From: Actinacidiphila cocklensis
GTDB taxonomy: Bacteria > Actinomycetota > Actinomycetes > Streptomycetales > Streptomycetaceae
DNA: 64,000 bases
Reading direction: 5' to 3'
Assembly (NCBI RefSeq): GCF_907177275.1
Contig: NZ_CAJSLV010000070.1
Span: 108,548 to 172,547, forward strand
Shown: positions 35,540 to 43,959 of the stretch, in pieces
Position numbering within the stretch: position 1 is the first letter of the stretch
Layout of the letters: every line of letters starts with the position of its first letter
Made by a program: the position numbers and the translations under genes
Notes under the pieces: generated by a model
The model's input: the letters and a program-made list of their open reading frames with translations, nothing else
Told to the model about the DNA's origin: nothing
Databases searched by the model: none

Positions 35540-36430
35540 ATGACTGCCACGCCCTCCGACGCATATGCCGACCGCCGAACGACCCCCGCGCCCGACGCCG
35601 AGGGGCGCGGCCGCAAACGGCACCGCAGGCCTCGCCGCAGGCGGCGCGCGATGGTCCTGGCGGTGGTCGGCGTCGCCGGGCTCGCCGTGGTGGCCGCCGG
35701 CTACACGGTGGCGACCCGGCACGCCGGGGCCGCGGACACCGCCGGTCGCGGCCACGCCGGAGCGCCGAACTCGCCGGCCGCCCCGCCTCCCGGCGCCGCC
35801 GCGGCGGGCGCGAACCCGACGGCCGCCCCTGACGGCGCGGTGGCGATGATCACCGGGCTCGGTCCGAGGACCCGCGCGGCGATCCCCGCCGCCACCCGCC
35901 AAGTGCTGGTCGCCTCGGGCAAGGCGAAGAACTCGTCCGACACCGTCGTCACCCTGTGGACGAAGACCGGCCGCGGCCGCTGGCACCCGGGCGCGGCCTG
36001 GGCGGCCCACAACGCCCTGCACGGCTGGTCCGCCGGCCATCGCGCGGGTGATCTGCACAGCCCGATCGGGGTGTTCACGCTGCATGACGCGGGCGGGTTC
36101 GACCCGGACCCGGGCACGAAGCTGCCGTACCACCACTCCGCCAAATTCCAGGCGGGCGGCGTCGGCTTCAACGGCGAGACCCTCGACCAGGCCTTCGACT
36201 ACGTCATCGCGATCGACTACAACCGGGTCCCCGGCACGTCCCCGCTGGACGGCACACAGCCGCTCGGCGCGAGCCGCGGCGGCGGCATCTGGGTGCACGT
36301 CGACCACGGCGGCCCGACCCACGGCTGCGTCAGCATCTCGGCCGCCCACATGGTCGACCTGCTGCACACCCTGCTCCCCGCCGACCACCCGGTGATCGTC
36401 ATGGGCGACCGCGGAACGCTGGCAACCTAG
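35540..36430 (+). CDS. L,D-transpeptidase-like (YkuD-type) membrane-anchored protein
   Basis: A 296-residue protein. The basic N-terminus (KRHRRPRRRRR) and one transmembrane helix (about 36-55) are followed by an Ala/Pro linker. The extracytoplasmic catalytic domain (about 100-290) has the motif THGCVSIS (Cys near 263), with GGGIWVHVDHGG just before it, as in YkuD/ErfK enzymes that act on peptidoglycan. Spacing within the domain differs from classical L,D-transpeptidases. ATG at 35540; an in-frame start at 35468 is less likely. Confidence 0.82.
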   Translation: MTATPSDAYADRRTTPAPDAEGRGRKRHRRPRRRRRAMVLAVVGVAGLAVVAAGYTVATRHAGAADTAGRGHAGAPNSPAAPPPGAAAAGANPTAAPDGAVAMITGLGPRTRAAIPAATRQVLVASGKAKNSSDTVVTLWTKTGRGRWHPGAAWAAHNALHGWSAGHRAGDLHSPIGVFTLHDAGGFDPDPGTKLPYHHSAKFQAGGVGFNGETLDQAFDYVIAIDYNRVPGTSPLDGTQPLGASRGGGIWVHVDHGGPTHGCVSISAAHMVDLLHTLLPADHPVIVMGDRGTLAT

Positions 36431-36464
36431 GGTGTGTCGTGCGGGCCTTCGTGCCCAAGGGTGT

Positions 36465-36480
36465 TACTCCCGCGGGAGTA
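36465..36480 (+). terminator. Perfect palindrome downstream of the transpeptidase-like gene
   Basis: TACTCCCGCGGGAGTA, a 16-bp perfect palindrome 34 nt after the stop. It could be a terminator hairpin or a dimer-binding site. Confidence 0.45.
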
Positions 36481-36617
36481 CGCCGTTCCGGTGACGGCGC
36501 TGACTGCTGGAGTAGGTGGAAGCCCTACCGCAGGTCGATGTCACATCCGGGCCGTCGCGGGAGTCTAGAGGGCAGGAGGGATTGCCCCAACTCTCGCGGT
36601 GCAACGGAGGCAACGGC

Positions 36618-37007
36618 ATGGACCACGACCAGGAAATGGCAGACTTCGCGCGGCGGTGGACCGAGGCCGAGCGGCTGGGCGATGTCGCCGCACTGGACGC
36701 GCTGCTCACCGAGGACTTCACCGCGGTGGGTCCGCACGGCTTCGTCCTGGATAAGAGGCAGTGGATCGACCGCTACGCCTCGGGCGCGCTCATACACGAC
36801 GCCTTCACCTGGGAAGAGGTGACGGTCCGCAGGCACGGGCGGGCGGCGGTCGCGGTGGGCGTGCAGGGCCAGCAGAGCATCTACGACGGGCGGGACGCGG
36901 ACGGGTACTTCCGCGTCACGCAGATGATCGTCGCGGACGGCGCGGACTGGAAGCTCGCCGCTGTGCACCTCAGCCCGACGGGCGGGCGGCCGGCCGGCCC
37001 GGCGTAG
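36618..37007 (+). CDS. NTF2-like (DUF4440) protein
   Basis: A 129-residue single NTF2-like domain with the helical start FARRWTEAERLGDVAALDALLTEDF and the sheet strands AVGPHGFVLDKRQWI and WKLAAVHLSP. Members are ligand-binding or small enzymes, and no catalytic residues can be assigned. The ATG at 36618 follows GGAGG at 7 nt. It converges on the PI-PLC gene with a shared hairpin between them. Confidence 0.87.
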   Translation: MDHDQEMADFARRWTEAERLGDVAALDALLTEDFTAVGPHGFVLDKRQWIDRYASGALIHDAFTWEEVTVRRHGRAAVAVGVQGQQSIYDGRDADGYFRVTQMIVADGADWKLAAVHLSPTGGRPAGPA

Positions 37008-37058
37008 CCCGCGGGGCACAGCTCGCGGGGACCGCGCCTGCGTGCGTGGTCCGGCGGT

Positions 37059-37091
37059 GCGCCCCGCGGCGGACCGACCACCGCGGGGCGC
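37059..37091. terminator. Bidirectional hairpin between convergent genes
   Basis: Arms 37059-37072 and 37078-37091 pair at 13 of 14 positions (gcgccccgcgg...ccgcggggcgc) around ACCGA. It serves the NTF2-like gene on + and the phospholipase gene on -. Confidence 0.8.
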
Positions 37092-37124
37092 TGTCAGGGG
37101 GCGGCGGACCGCCGGCGAGCGGGC

Positions 37125-38225
37125 TCAGCCGCGCGGCAGCACCAGCGACTGGACCTGGGGCAGGCCCTTCCAGTCGTTGGAGGCCACCGTGGCGTGCGCC
37201 TTCGCGAGTTGGGCGACCCTGGCCTGCGCGTCGGCAGGTGCGGGGTTCACGTCGTCCAGAGCGGGCGCCACATTCTGCGAGTCGGTCATGAAGAGCAGGT
37301 AGTGGCGGGTGTCGTACCAGCTCGTGTCGATGCTGCCGTTCAGATACGTGGCGGCGTCACCGTCGAAGGCCACGAACCACGGCCGCAGGGAGGTGTCGGA
37401 GTAGCGCGTCCTGGGGTCGCCCGCCTGGGCGTTGTGGACCGAGGGGAAGACGTTCGCCTGCGCGGTCTTGCCCTGGCTGTGCAGGTCCCGCAGGTAGCCG
37501 GCGTACTCGCTGTCGGTCCACAGCGAGTCGGTGGGGTTGGACTCCTCGACCGTGCCGGGGATGACTTCGAGCAGCACCTTGCCCGCGAGCTGGGCGCGCG
37601 TCGGCCAGTTGCCGGCGACGGCGGCCTCGTCCAGGGTGGCGTACTGCCCGCCGCCCGGCTTGTTCAGCAGGTCGTTCGGCTTGAACACCAGGTTTCCCAG
37701 GTGGGCGCTGATCGACTGGTCGAGCTTGGCCGGGCTCATCCCGAAGGTGGCCTGGAAGCCCGCCTTCATCTCCAGCTTGATGATCAGCGGCCCGTGCCCG
37801 GGGTGCGCCCCGAGCCATACCCGGACGTCGTCCAGGCAGCTCTCCAGGTTCTTGTTGGCCCCGCCGGTGTAGAGCTGGTCCGGGGAGGAGGCGTTGACGC
37901 AGTTGTTGCTGTTCCCGGTCGGGTTGGAGTGGCTGACCTTCCATTCCTGGGTGAAGAAGTCGTCCCACACGTCGAGTTCGATCATCGACGTGCCCGTGTC
38001 GAGCGCCTGCGCCAGGTAGCTGAACGCGGCGGGGTCGTAGGTGTTGTGCAGCCCGGACGTGGTGGCGCCGGACAGCGGCAGCGCGTCGGTGCCGGCGGCG
38101 GACGCGCTGCCGCCGGCGGGTCCTGCGACGGTGAAGGCGAGGCAGGCGGCGAGCGCGCCGAGCAGTGCGGTGCGCGCGGTGGCGCGCGGGCGGAGCGTAT
38201 GGCGGCGGGTCAGCGGACCGGTCAC
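37125..38225 (-). CDS. Secreted phosphatidylinositol-specific phospholipase C (Ca2+-dependent type)
   Basis: A 366-residue secreted protein. The signal peptide is twin-Arg-containing at the start (RRHTLRPRATAR) with a hydrophobic core ALLGALAACLAFTVAG and a likely cut after ASA. The mature TIM-barrel enzyme has catalytic His in SGLHNTYD and KVSHSNP, and metal ligands near MIELDVWDD and LIIKLEMK. It cleaves phosphoinositides or related lipids outside the cell. The GTG at 38225 follows AGGAGG at 6 nt. Confidence 0.9.
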   Translation of the reverse strand: MTGPLTRRHTLRPRATARTALLGALAACLAFTVAGPAGGSASAAGTDALPLSGATTSGLHNTYDPAAFSYLAQALDTGTSMIELDVWDDFFTQEWKVSHSNPTGNSNNCVNASSPDQLYTGGANKNLESCLDDVRVWLGAHPGHGPLIIKLEMKAGFQATFGMSPAKLDQSISAHLGNLVFKPNDLLNKPGGGQYATLDEAAVAGNWPTRAQLAGKVLLEVIPGTVEESNPTDSLWTDSEYAGYLRDLHSQGKTAQANVFPSVHNAQAGDPRTRYSDTSLRPWFVAFDGDAATYLNGSIDTSWYDTRHYLLFMTDSQNVAPALDDVNPAPADAQARVAQLAKAHATVASNDWKGLPQVQSLVLPRG

Positions 38226-38371
38226 GTGTGTCCTCCTGTGGGGGTGGCTCTCCGTCAGGACGGTGACGTCCGCGTGTGAAGCGACGGAGACATGACACGT
38301 AACACGGCCTGCATTCCTGCTGTCACCTCCGAGTTCGGCCACATTGCCGCGCGGCCGGCCGGCGGTCGGTC

Positions 38372-38695
38372 TCAGGAGGCGCCCAGCAGCCGCAGGACCG
38401 CGGTGGTCGCCGCCGCGGCGAGGACCACGACGAGGAAGGGCGCCCTGCGCCAGGCGCACAGCGCCCCGACCGCCACGCCGGCGGGCCTGGCCGTCCCCGC
38501 GAACCCGTGCCCCTGGGTCAGCGCCGAGGTGGCCACCAGCGCGGCGAGCAGCACCACCACCGCGACCCCGAGCAGGCGCTCCGCCCGGACCGGCAGCGTC
38601 ACCCGGGAGCGCAGCACCGGACCGGCGAAGCGGAAGGCGAACGTGCCCGCGGCCAACACCGCGGTGGCGGCCACCAGTTCCGTTCCGGTGCTCAT
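38372..38695 (-). CDS. azlD: AzlD-family branched-chain amino acid exporter subunit
   Basis: A 107-residue small membrane protein with four hydrophobic segments and the family's pattern of a basic residue after helix 1 (TFAFRFAGP) and LPVRAERLLG. With AzlC it exports branched-chain amino acids. Its ATG overlaps the azlC stop (ATGA). Confidence 0.88.
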   Translation of the reverse strand: MSTGTELVAATAVLAAGTFAFRFAGPVLRSRVTLPVRAERLLGVAVVVLLAALVATSALTQGHGFAGTARPAGVAVGALCAWRRAPFLVVVLAAAATTAVLRLLGAS

Positions 38696-39402
38696 CGTGG
38701 GTCCCTGGCGCCGGCCCGGTCTCCTGTGCGCCCCGCACCAGCCGCCGCGACCCCGGCGAGCGCGAGCAGCACGGGCAGGCCCGCGGGCAGGAAGGGCGTG
38801 GCGGCCAGCGCGATCAGTACCCCCGCGAGTGCCGCCCGCCGGGTCGGCGGCGTCCCCAGTGACGGCAGCAGCAGCGCGAGCAGCACCGCGGGGAAGGCCG
38901 CGTCCAGCCCGAGCGCGTCGGTGTCGCCAATCGCCTGGCCGCCGTAAGTGCCCAGCACCACACCGGCGTTCCAGCTGAGGAACAGCCCCGTTCCGCAGAG
39001 CCAGTACGCCCTACGCCGCCGCGCCGGCTCGTGCTGGGCCAGTGTGAAGGCGACCGTCTCGTCCACCATCAGGTGGCTGCCGACGACCCGCCGAAGCCAT
39101 CCCGTACCGAGGACGTCGCCCACGGCGAAGCCGAACGGTACATGACGGGCGTTCACCAGCAGTCCGGCCGCGACCGCGGCGATCGGACTGCCGCCCGCGG
39201 CCACCAGGCCCACGAAGAGGAACTGGGCGGCCCCGGCGAAGACCACCACCGACAGCAGCATCGGCAGCCAGGCCGGCAGGCCGAGCCCTACCGTGATCGC
39301 GCCGAAGGAGGCGCCGACCACCGCGTCGGCCGCGCACACGAGTGCAATGTCCCGCGCCAGGTGGCGCGTTGGAAGCTTTTTTGTTCGCCATATCGAACGC
39401 AT
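38692..39402 (-). CDS. azlC: AzlC-family branched-chain amino acid exporter subunit
   Basis: A 236-residue membrane protein with about seven helices and typical segments SFGAITVGLGLPAWLPMLLSVVVFAGAAQFL, LVNARHVPFGFAVG and SHLMVDETVAF. It forms the exporter with AzlD. The start at 39402 has a poor ribosome site. One of the two operator-like palindromes (39383-39398) lies inside codons 2-7, so either the true start is downstream or repression acts at the transcript start. Confidence 0.88.
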   Translation of the reverse strand: MRSIWRTKKLPTRHLARDIALVCAADAVVGASFGAITVGLGLPAWLPMLLSVVVFAGAAQFLFVGLVAAGGSPIAAVAAGLLVNARHVPFGFAVGDVLGTGWLRRVVGSHLMVDETVAFTLAQHEPARRRRAYWLCGTGLFLSWNAGVVLGTYGGQAIGDTDALGLDAAFPAVLLALLLPSLGTPPTRRAALAGVLIALAATPFLPAGLPVLLALAGVAAAGAGRTGDRAGARDPR

Positions 39403-39447
39403 CGCCGCCTATACTGAACACCGACGAAGCCGTTCGTCAAGGCGAAC
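39383..39447. promoter_or_regulatory. Two GTTCG-N6-CGAAC operators in the azlC / xre divergent region
   Basis: Identical 5-bp arms GTTCG and CGAAC with 6-bp spacers occur at 39383-39398 and 39432-39447, 49 bp apart. A minus-strand -35 TTGACG (39440-39435), 18 nt from CAGTAT (39416-39411), overlaps the second box. A plus-strand TATACT (39410-39415) lies between the boxes. This is the expected layout for coordinated control of azlCD and the regulator by the cupin-XRE protein. Confidence 0.65.
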
Positions 39448-39480
39448 ACATGGACTTGTCCAGCGAACGAAGGAGCGGGT

Positions 39481-40053
39481 GTGGCACACGACGAGAGTTC
39501 TCCCGGCGGCCCGCCGCTCGCGGTCATAGCGGCCTCGCTGCAGCGCGAACGGAGGCGCGCGGGACTGTCGCTCGCCGAGGTCGCCCGCCGCGCGGGCATA
39601 GCCAAGTCAACGCTGTCCCAGCTGGAGTCCGGCACCGGCAACCCGAGCGTGGAGACGCTGTGGGCGCTGAGCGTCACCCTCGACGTGCCCTTCGCCCAGC
39701 TCGTGGAGCCCCCGCGCCCCCGGGTGCAGGTCATCAGGGCGGGCGAGGGTCCCGCCTTCGCCGCGGAACGCGCCGACTACGTCGCCACGTTGCTCGCCTC
39801 GTCACCGCCCCACACCCGGCGAGACATCTACCTGGTGTCCGCCCAGCCCGGCACCGCCCGCGAGTCCGACCCGCACATGCCCGGCGTCGTCGAGCACGTC
39901 GTGCTCAGCACCGGCCGCGCCCTCGTCGGCATCGCGGAGGACCCGGTCGAACTCGCACCCGGCGACTACGTCGCCTACCCGGGGGACATCGCCCATGTCT
40001 TCCGGGCACTGGAACCGGACACCCTCGCGGTGCTCGTCCAGGAACACCGCTGA
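39481..40053 (+). CDS. XRE-family regulator with C-terminal cupin domain
   Basis: A 190-residue regulator. The HTH_3 domain is at about 15-70 (SLAEVARRAGIAKSTLSQLESG) and the small cupin sensor at about 75-188 (VVEHVVLSTGRALVG, LAPGDYVAYPGDIAHVF). This architecture commonly pairs with AzlCD exporters. The GTG at 39481 follows GAAGGAG. The enoyl-CoA hydratase gene starts 26 nt later and may be co-transcribed. Confidence 0.9.
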   Translation: MAHDESSPGGPPLAVIAASLQRERRRAGLSLAEVARRAGIAKSTLSQLESGTGNPSVETLWALSVTLDVPFAQLVEPPRPRVQVIRAGEGPAFAAERADYVATLLASSPPHTRRDIYLVSAQPGTARESDPHMPGVVEHVVLSTGRALVGIAEDPVELAPGDYVAYPGDIAHVFRALEPDTLAVLVQEHR

Positions 40054-40079
40054 CCCGCCGATCGGACGGAGCCGCCGCC

Positions 40080-40925
40080 ATGCCGCAACCACCCCGGCCG
40101 CCGGACGGGCAGGGGCCGTCCGTGCGGACCGAGCGCAAGGGCGCGGTGACCACCGTCGTGCTGTCCCGGCCCGCGGCCCGCAACGCCGTGGACGGCCCCA
40201 CCGCGCGGGCGCTCGCCGACGCCTTCCGCGCCTTCGACGCCGACGACGAAGCGGCCGTGGCGGTGCTGTGGGGCGAGGGCGGCACCTTCTGCGCGGGCGC
40301 CGACCTCAAGGCGATCGGCACGGAGCGGGGGAACCGCGTCACCGACACCGTGGGCGCGGCGCGCGGCGGCTCGGTACATGGCCACGGCGTGGCACATGGC
40401 GACGGTCCGATGGGGCCGACCAGGATGCGGCTCGGCAAACCGGTCATCGCGGCGGTGTCCGGCCATGCCGTGGCGGGCGGTCTCGAACTGGCGCTGTGGT
40501 GCGACCTGCGGGTCGTCGAGGAGTCCGCCGTCCTCGGCGTCTTCTGCCGCCGCTGGGGCGTCCCGCTGATCGACGGCGGCACCGTACGGCTGCCGCGGCT
40601 GATCGGTGCGGGCCGGGCTATGGACCTGGTCCTCACCGGCCGCCCCGTCGACGCGGCCGAGGCGCTGTCCATCGGTCTGGCCGACCGCGTCGTCCCCACC
40701 GGTACCGCCCGTGCCGCAGCCGAGCAACTCGCCGCGGAGATCGCCGCCTTCCCGCAGACCTGCCTGCGGCACGACCGCCTCGCCCTGCTGGAGCAGGAGG
40801 GCCTGCCGGAGGACACCGCCCTGGCCGTGGAGCTGGCCCATGGCCGGATCTCGCTGGCCGAGGCCGCCGAGGGCGCGGCCCGCTTCGCCGCGGGCGAGGG
40901 GCGGCACGGCGCCTTCGGCGGCTGA
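40080..40925 (+). CDS. Enoyl-CoA hydratase/isomerase family protein
   Basis: A 281-residue crotonase-fold protein. The oxyanion-hole segments are FCAGADLKAIG and SGHAVAGGLELALWCDLRV, and the later CRRWGVPLIDGGTVRLPRLIG is typical. One catalytic Glu position is kept (GVPLIDGG has Asp in place of the second Glu), so it may be a hydratase with modified chemistry, an isomerase or a hydrolase. A His/Gly-rich insertion (GSVHGHGVAHGDG) interrupts the loop after residue ~95. ATG at 40080 after GGAG. It converges on the AICARFT gene. Confidence 0.87.
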   Translation: MPQPPRPPDGQGPSVRTERKGAVTTVVLSRPAARNAVDGPTARALADAFRAFDADDEAAVAVLWGEGGTFCAGADLKAIGTERGNRVTDTVGAARGGSVHGHGVAHGDGPMGPTRMRLGKPVIAAVSGHAVAGGLELALWCDLRVVEESAVLGVFCRRWGVPLIDGGTVRLPRLIGAGRAMDLVLTGRPVDAAEALSIGLADRVVPTGTARAAAEQLAAEIAAFPQTCLRHDRLALLEQEGLPEDTALAVELAHGRISLAEAAEGAARFAAGEGRHGAFGG

Positions 40926-40947
40926 CCGCGCCCCGCCCTGACCCGGG

Positions 40948-42105
40948 TCAGTGGCGGAAGAGCCGCAGCCTGGTGTGCGCCAGCGTGATGCCGTGCTCGC
41001 GGCAGGCCTCCGCCACGTCGGCGGAGCGGATGGAGCCGCCTGGCTCGGCGATCCAGCGCACACCGTGGCGGGCCGCATGGTCCACGTTGTCGCGGAAGGG
41101 CAGGGTGCCGTCGGACGCGAAGGACACACCGGTCAGGCGGGCGCCCCACTCCCGGCGCTGCGCATCTGTGAGCCAGTCGGGGGGCGACGCCAGTGCCCGG
41201 CCGAACCGGGTCCGTTCGTCGGCGGTCATGTCGCCCTCGATGAAGCGCACGTGCCAGTTGACGCGGTCCTGACGGCGGATGCCCGGCACGAAGTCCAGGG
41301 CCGACACGGCCGGGTGCCGCCGCAGCCACCAGCTGTCGGCCTTCGCACCCGCCAGCCGGGTGCAGTCCACCCGCGACTGCTGCCCCGCCCCGATGCCGAG
41401 CGTGACCCCGTTCCGCACGTAACACACCGAGTTGGACTGGGTGTAGCGCACCACGGCGAGTCCCAGCAGCAGGTCCGCCACGGCAGCCTTCGTCAGCGGC
41501 CCGCCGCACACCACGTCGTCCAGCAGCGACGCGTGCAGCGGAACGTCGTCGCGCTGCTGGGTCAGCCGCAACCCGTGGACCTCGCGGTCCTCCTGCGGCG
41601 GCGGAACGAACGCGGGGTCCGCCTCGAGCACCAGGAAACGGCCCTTCTTCTTCCGGCTGAGCGCGGCGACCGTGCCGGGCGCGTATCCCGGGGCGACGAT
41701 GCCGTCGCAGACCACATGGGCGAGCAGCGCCGCCAGTTCCTCGTCCACCGGGTGCGACACGGCAGCGACATCGCCGTAGGACGACTTCGGATCGGCGTCC
41801 CTGGCACGTACGTACGCGCTGGTCAGCTGGCCTGCGTCGGGGTCGGCGCGATAGAGCGCGGCAGTGGCGGGGTCCAGCGGCCCCGCGAGTGCGGCCCCGG
41901 CGGGCGACACGTGCTTGAACGACGCCGCAGCCGGCCTCCCCAGCGCCTCCGCGGCCTCCCTGACCAGCTGCCAGCCGCTCAGCGCGTCCAGCAGATTGAT
42001 GTACGACGGTTCGCCGTTGAGAACCCGGACCGGCCATGCGCCCGCCTTCACCGGCGCGGCAGTTGCCGTGTGCTGCTGAGGGTTCGTTCCGTACCGCAAG
42101 TCCAC
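40948..42105 (-). CDS. Stand-alone AICAR transformylase (PurH C-terminal-like)
   Basis: A 385-residue protein equivalent to the AICAR formyltransferase part of PurH without the N-terminal IMP cyclohydrolase domain. The start DLRYGTNPQQ is exactly where that domain begins. The catalytic Lys-His pair is present in AASFKHVSPAGAA, and SNSVCYVRNGVTLGIGAGQQSRVDCTRL and LPFRDNVDHAARHGV are further landmarks. It would formylate AICAR (ZMP) with 10-formyl-THF. The GTG at 42105 follows GAGGAGG. A ZTP riboswitch precedes it, which supports the purine/folate role. Confidence 0.9.
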   Translation of the reverse strand: MDLRYGTNPQQHTATAAPVKAGAWPVRVLNGEPSYINLLDALSGWQLVREAAEALGRPAAASFKHVSPAGAALAGPLDPATAALYRADPDAGQLTSAYVRARDADPKSSYGDVAAVSHPVDEELAALLAHVVCDGIVAPGYAPGTVAALSRKKKGRFLVLEADPAFVPPPQEDREVHGLRLTQQRDDVPLHASLLDDVVCGGPLTKAAVADLLLGLAVVRYTQSNSVCYVRNGVTLGIGAGQQSRVDCTRLAGAKADSWWLRRHPAVSALDFVPGIRRQDRVNWHVRFIEGDMTADERTRFGRALASPPDWLTDAQRREWGARLTGVSFASDGTLPFRDNVDHAARHGVRWIAEPGGSIRSADVAEACREHGITLAHTRLRLFRH

Positions 42106-42171
42106 GTCCCGGCCTCCTCGGTCCGAGCCCGCGGCCCCGGACGGCGGGGCGGGCGGGCTGCGTTGACGAGA

Positions 42172-42254
42172 GGCGCCCAGGCGGTCGACGCTCACGGATG
42201 CAGTCGGCCGCTCCCCGGTGGTGTCCCACCCTCGCCAGTCGCGACCGCGACCGA
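42172..42254 (-). ncRNA. ZTP/ZMP riboswitch (pfl motif)
   Basis: Read on the minus strand, a 7-bp P1 pairs CGGUCGC (42247-42241) with GCGGCCG. It encloses GACUGGCG and the hairpin GGUGG-GACA-CCACC followed by GGGGAG. A variable linker then leads to the diagnostic CCGCCUGGGC at 42184-42175, whose CGCC can form the pseudoknot with GGCG. These are the conserved blocks of the pfl motif, which senses ZMP/ZTP and controls purH, folD or glyA genes. An AGCCCGC/GCGGGCU hairpin between it and the ribosome site could be the expression platform. Confidence 0.85.
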
Positions 42255-42282
42255 CTCTAGCGGAGCGGCGGCCGTCCGTCCG

Positions 42283-42855
42283 TCATATGCGGCCGGTGCT
42301 GCCTGCCACCCGCACGGCCCATGCCAGGCAGCCGAGAGCCCCGGTGGTGACCAGTGTCCGCGCGATGTTCCAGTGCACCCACGCCGACTCGAACTGCGCC
42401 CGTACCGCCGCCGGATCGTGGATGCGCCCCGGTGCTCCCGCGCCCGCCAGGCGGTTGTTGAGCGGAACGTTGAAGCCCATCGTGATGACCAGGGACGCCG
42501 CGTAGAGCGCGACGCCCGCAATGATCCACGGCAGTGCGGGCCGCCCCTCCCCGCCGCGGTGCAGCACCGCCGCGACCACCCCGAGCACCAGGGCGCCGCC
42601 GAAGGCGAGGGTGAACCAGCCGTTGAGAATTGCCACGTTCACCCGCTGCATCGTCTCGATGAACGTGCGGTCGCCGGCCCGCGCAAGACCGGGCATCACG
42701 GCGACCGAGAAGGCGAAGTACAGCCCGGCCATCAGGCCGGTGACGAGCGTGGCGGCAAGCAGCACCAGGCTGCGGAGGTCGCCGTTCACGGCAACTCCTC
42801 GGGTCGGGCGGCGGGCGGGGACCGGCGCGGGGGCGAGCGGGGTGTTCTGCGTCAT
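42283..42855 (-). CDS. DUF1772 membrane protein (anthrone-oxygenase-like)
   Basis: A 190-residue protein with four transmembrane helices and the DUF1772 pattern: FSVAVMPGLARAGDRTFIETMQRVN in the first loop and NVPLNNRLA near the end. Some relatives are anthrone oxygenases of aromatic polyketide pathways, but no such pathway lies nearby. ATG at 42855. Divergent from the AraC regulator by 88 bp, which makes it that regulator's probable target. Confidence 0.88.
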   Translation of the reverse strand: MTQNTPLAPAPVPARRPTRGVAVNGDLRSLVLLAATLVTGLMAGLYFAFSVAVMPGLARAGDRTFIETMQRVNVAILNGWFTLAFGGALVLGVVAAVLHRGGEGRPALPWIIAGVALYAASLVITMGFNVPLNNRLAGAGAPGRIHDPAAVRAQFESAWVHWNIARTLVTTGALGCLAWAVRVAGSTGRI

Positions 42856-42943
42856 GACCTCAGTGAATCCGCGCTGCCCACGGCCCGGCCATCGCTGAGG
42901 AGCTCATCCCCATACGCAGGCGTCCAGTTCTAGGCTGTCGGCC

Positions 42944-43930
42944 ATGGACGCACTGGCCAATCTCCTCGACGGCCCGCGAGCGCGGGGCGCGTTCCTGCTG
43001 CGGTCGGTCCTCACCCCGCCCTGGTCGATCAGGATCGCCGACCGGGCACCCCTCACGCTGGTGCACATGGTCAGGGGCGACGCCTGGATCAGGACCGACG
43101 ACGGCCGGGCGCGGCTGCTGCGCCCCGGTGACATCGCGGTGATCCGCGGACCGGAGCCTTACGTCGTCGCCGGCGACCGGGAAACCGAGCCGCAGATCGT
43201 CATCCGGCCGGGCCAGGTCTCCACCGACGTCGAGGGCAACGAACTGTGCGAGCAGATGGACCTGGGGGTGCGGACCTGGGGCGACGACCCCGACGGGGTG
43301 GGCGGTATCAGGGGTGGGGCCGAGGAGCCGTCCCCGGCGTCCGCGGTGATGATCAGCGGCACCTACCAGATGCGCGGCGAGGTCAGCAGCCGGCTGCTGT
43401 CCGCGCTGCCACAGGTGCTGGTGCTGGCCGGTGACGCCTGGTCGAGCCCGCTGCCCGCGCTGCTGAGCGAGGAGATCGTCCGGGACGAACCGGGCCAGGA
43501 GGTGGTGCTCGACCGGCTGCTCGACCTGCTGCTGATCGCGGTGCTGCGGACCTGGTTCGCCCGGCCCGAGGCCGCCGCGCCCGCCTGGTACGCCGCGCAG
43601 AGCGACCCGGTCGTGGGTCCTGCGCTGCGGCTGCTGCACGACGACCCGGCCCGCCCCTGGACGGTCGCGGACCTCGCCGCCAGGACCGGTGTCTCGCGGG
43701 CCGCGCTCGGCCGCCGCTTCACCGACCTGGTCGGCGAGCCGCCGATGGCGTATCTGACCGGCTGGCGGCTGGCGCTGGCCGCCGACCTGCTGCGCGAGCC
43801 GGACACCACCATCGCCTCCGTCGCCCGCAGGGTCGGCTACGGCAGTCCCTTCGCGCTCAGCGCGGCCTTCAAACGGGTGCGCGGGGTCAGCCCGCAGCAG
43901 TACAGGGAGCGCACCCCGGCGGCCTCCTAG
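42944..43930 (+). CDS. AraC-family transcriptional regulator
   Basis: A 328-residue regulator. The N-terminal cupin-type sensing domain (AraC_binding_2/Cupin_6 type, about 1-200; FLLRSVLTPPWSIRI, RLLRPGDIAVI) is followed by two C-terminal HTH units (about 225-325: WTVADLAARTGVSRAALGRRF and TTIASVARRVGYGSPFALSAAFKRV). It is divergent from the DUF1772 gene. The ligand is unknown. Confidence 0.92.
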   Translation: MDALANLLDGPRARGAFLLRSVLTPPWSIRIADRAPLTLVHMVRGDAWIRTDDGRARLLRPGDIAVIRGPEPYVVAGDRETEPQIVIRPGQVSTDVEGNELCEQMDLGVRTWGDDPDGVGGIRGGAEEPSPASAVMISGTYQMRGEVSSRLLSALPQVLVLAGDAWSSPLPALLSEEIVRDEPGQEVVLDRLLDLLLIAVLRTWFARPEAAAPAWYAAQSDPVVGPALRLLHDDPARPWTVADLAARTGVSRAALGRRFTDLVGEPPMAYLTGWRLALAADLLREPDTTIASVARRVGYGSPFALSAAFKRVRGVSPQQYRERTPAAS

Positions 43931-43959
43931 CAGCCGGCGCTTTTCCACAGGTGGGCAGA

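Noticed and set aside
42283-42855. DUF1772 protein considered as an anthrone oxygenase of an aromatic polyketide pathway
   Set aside because: No minimal PKS or cyclase set is present; the small SRPBCC genes in the window are far away and in unrelated operons.
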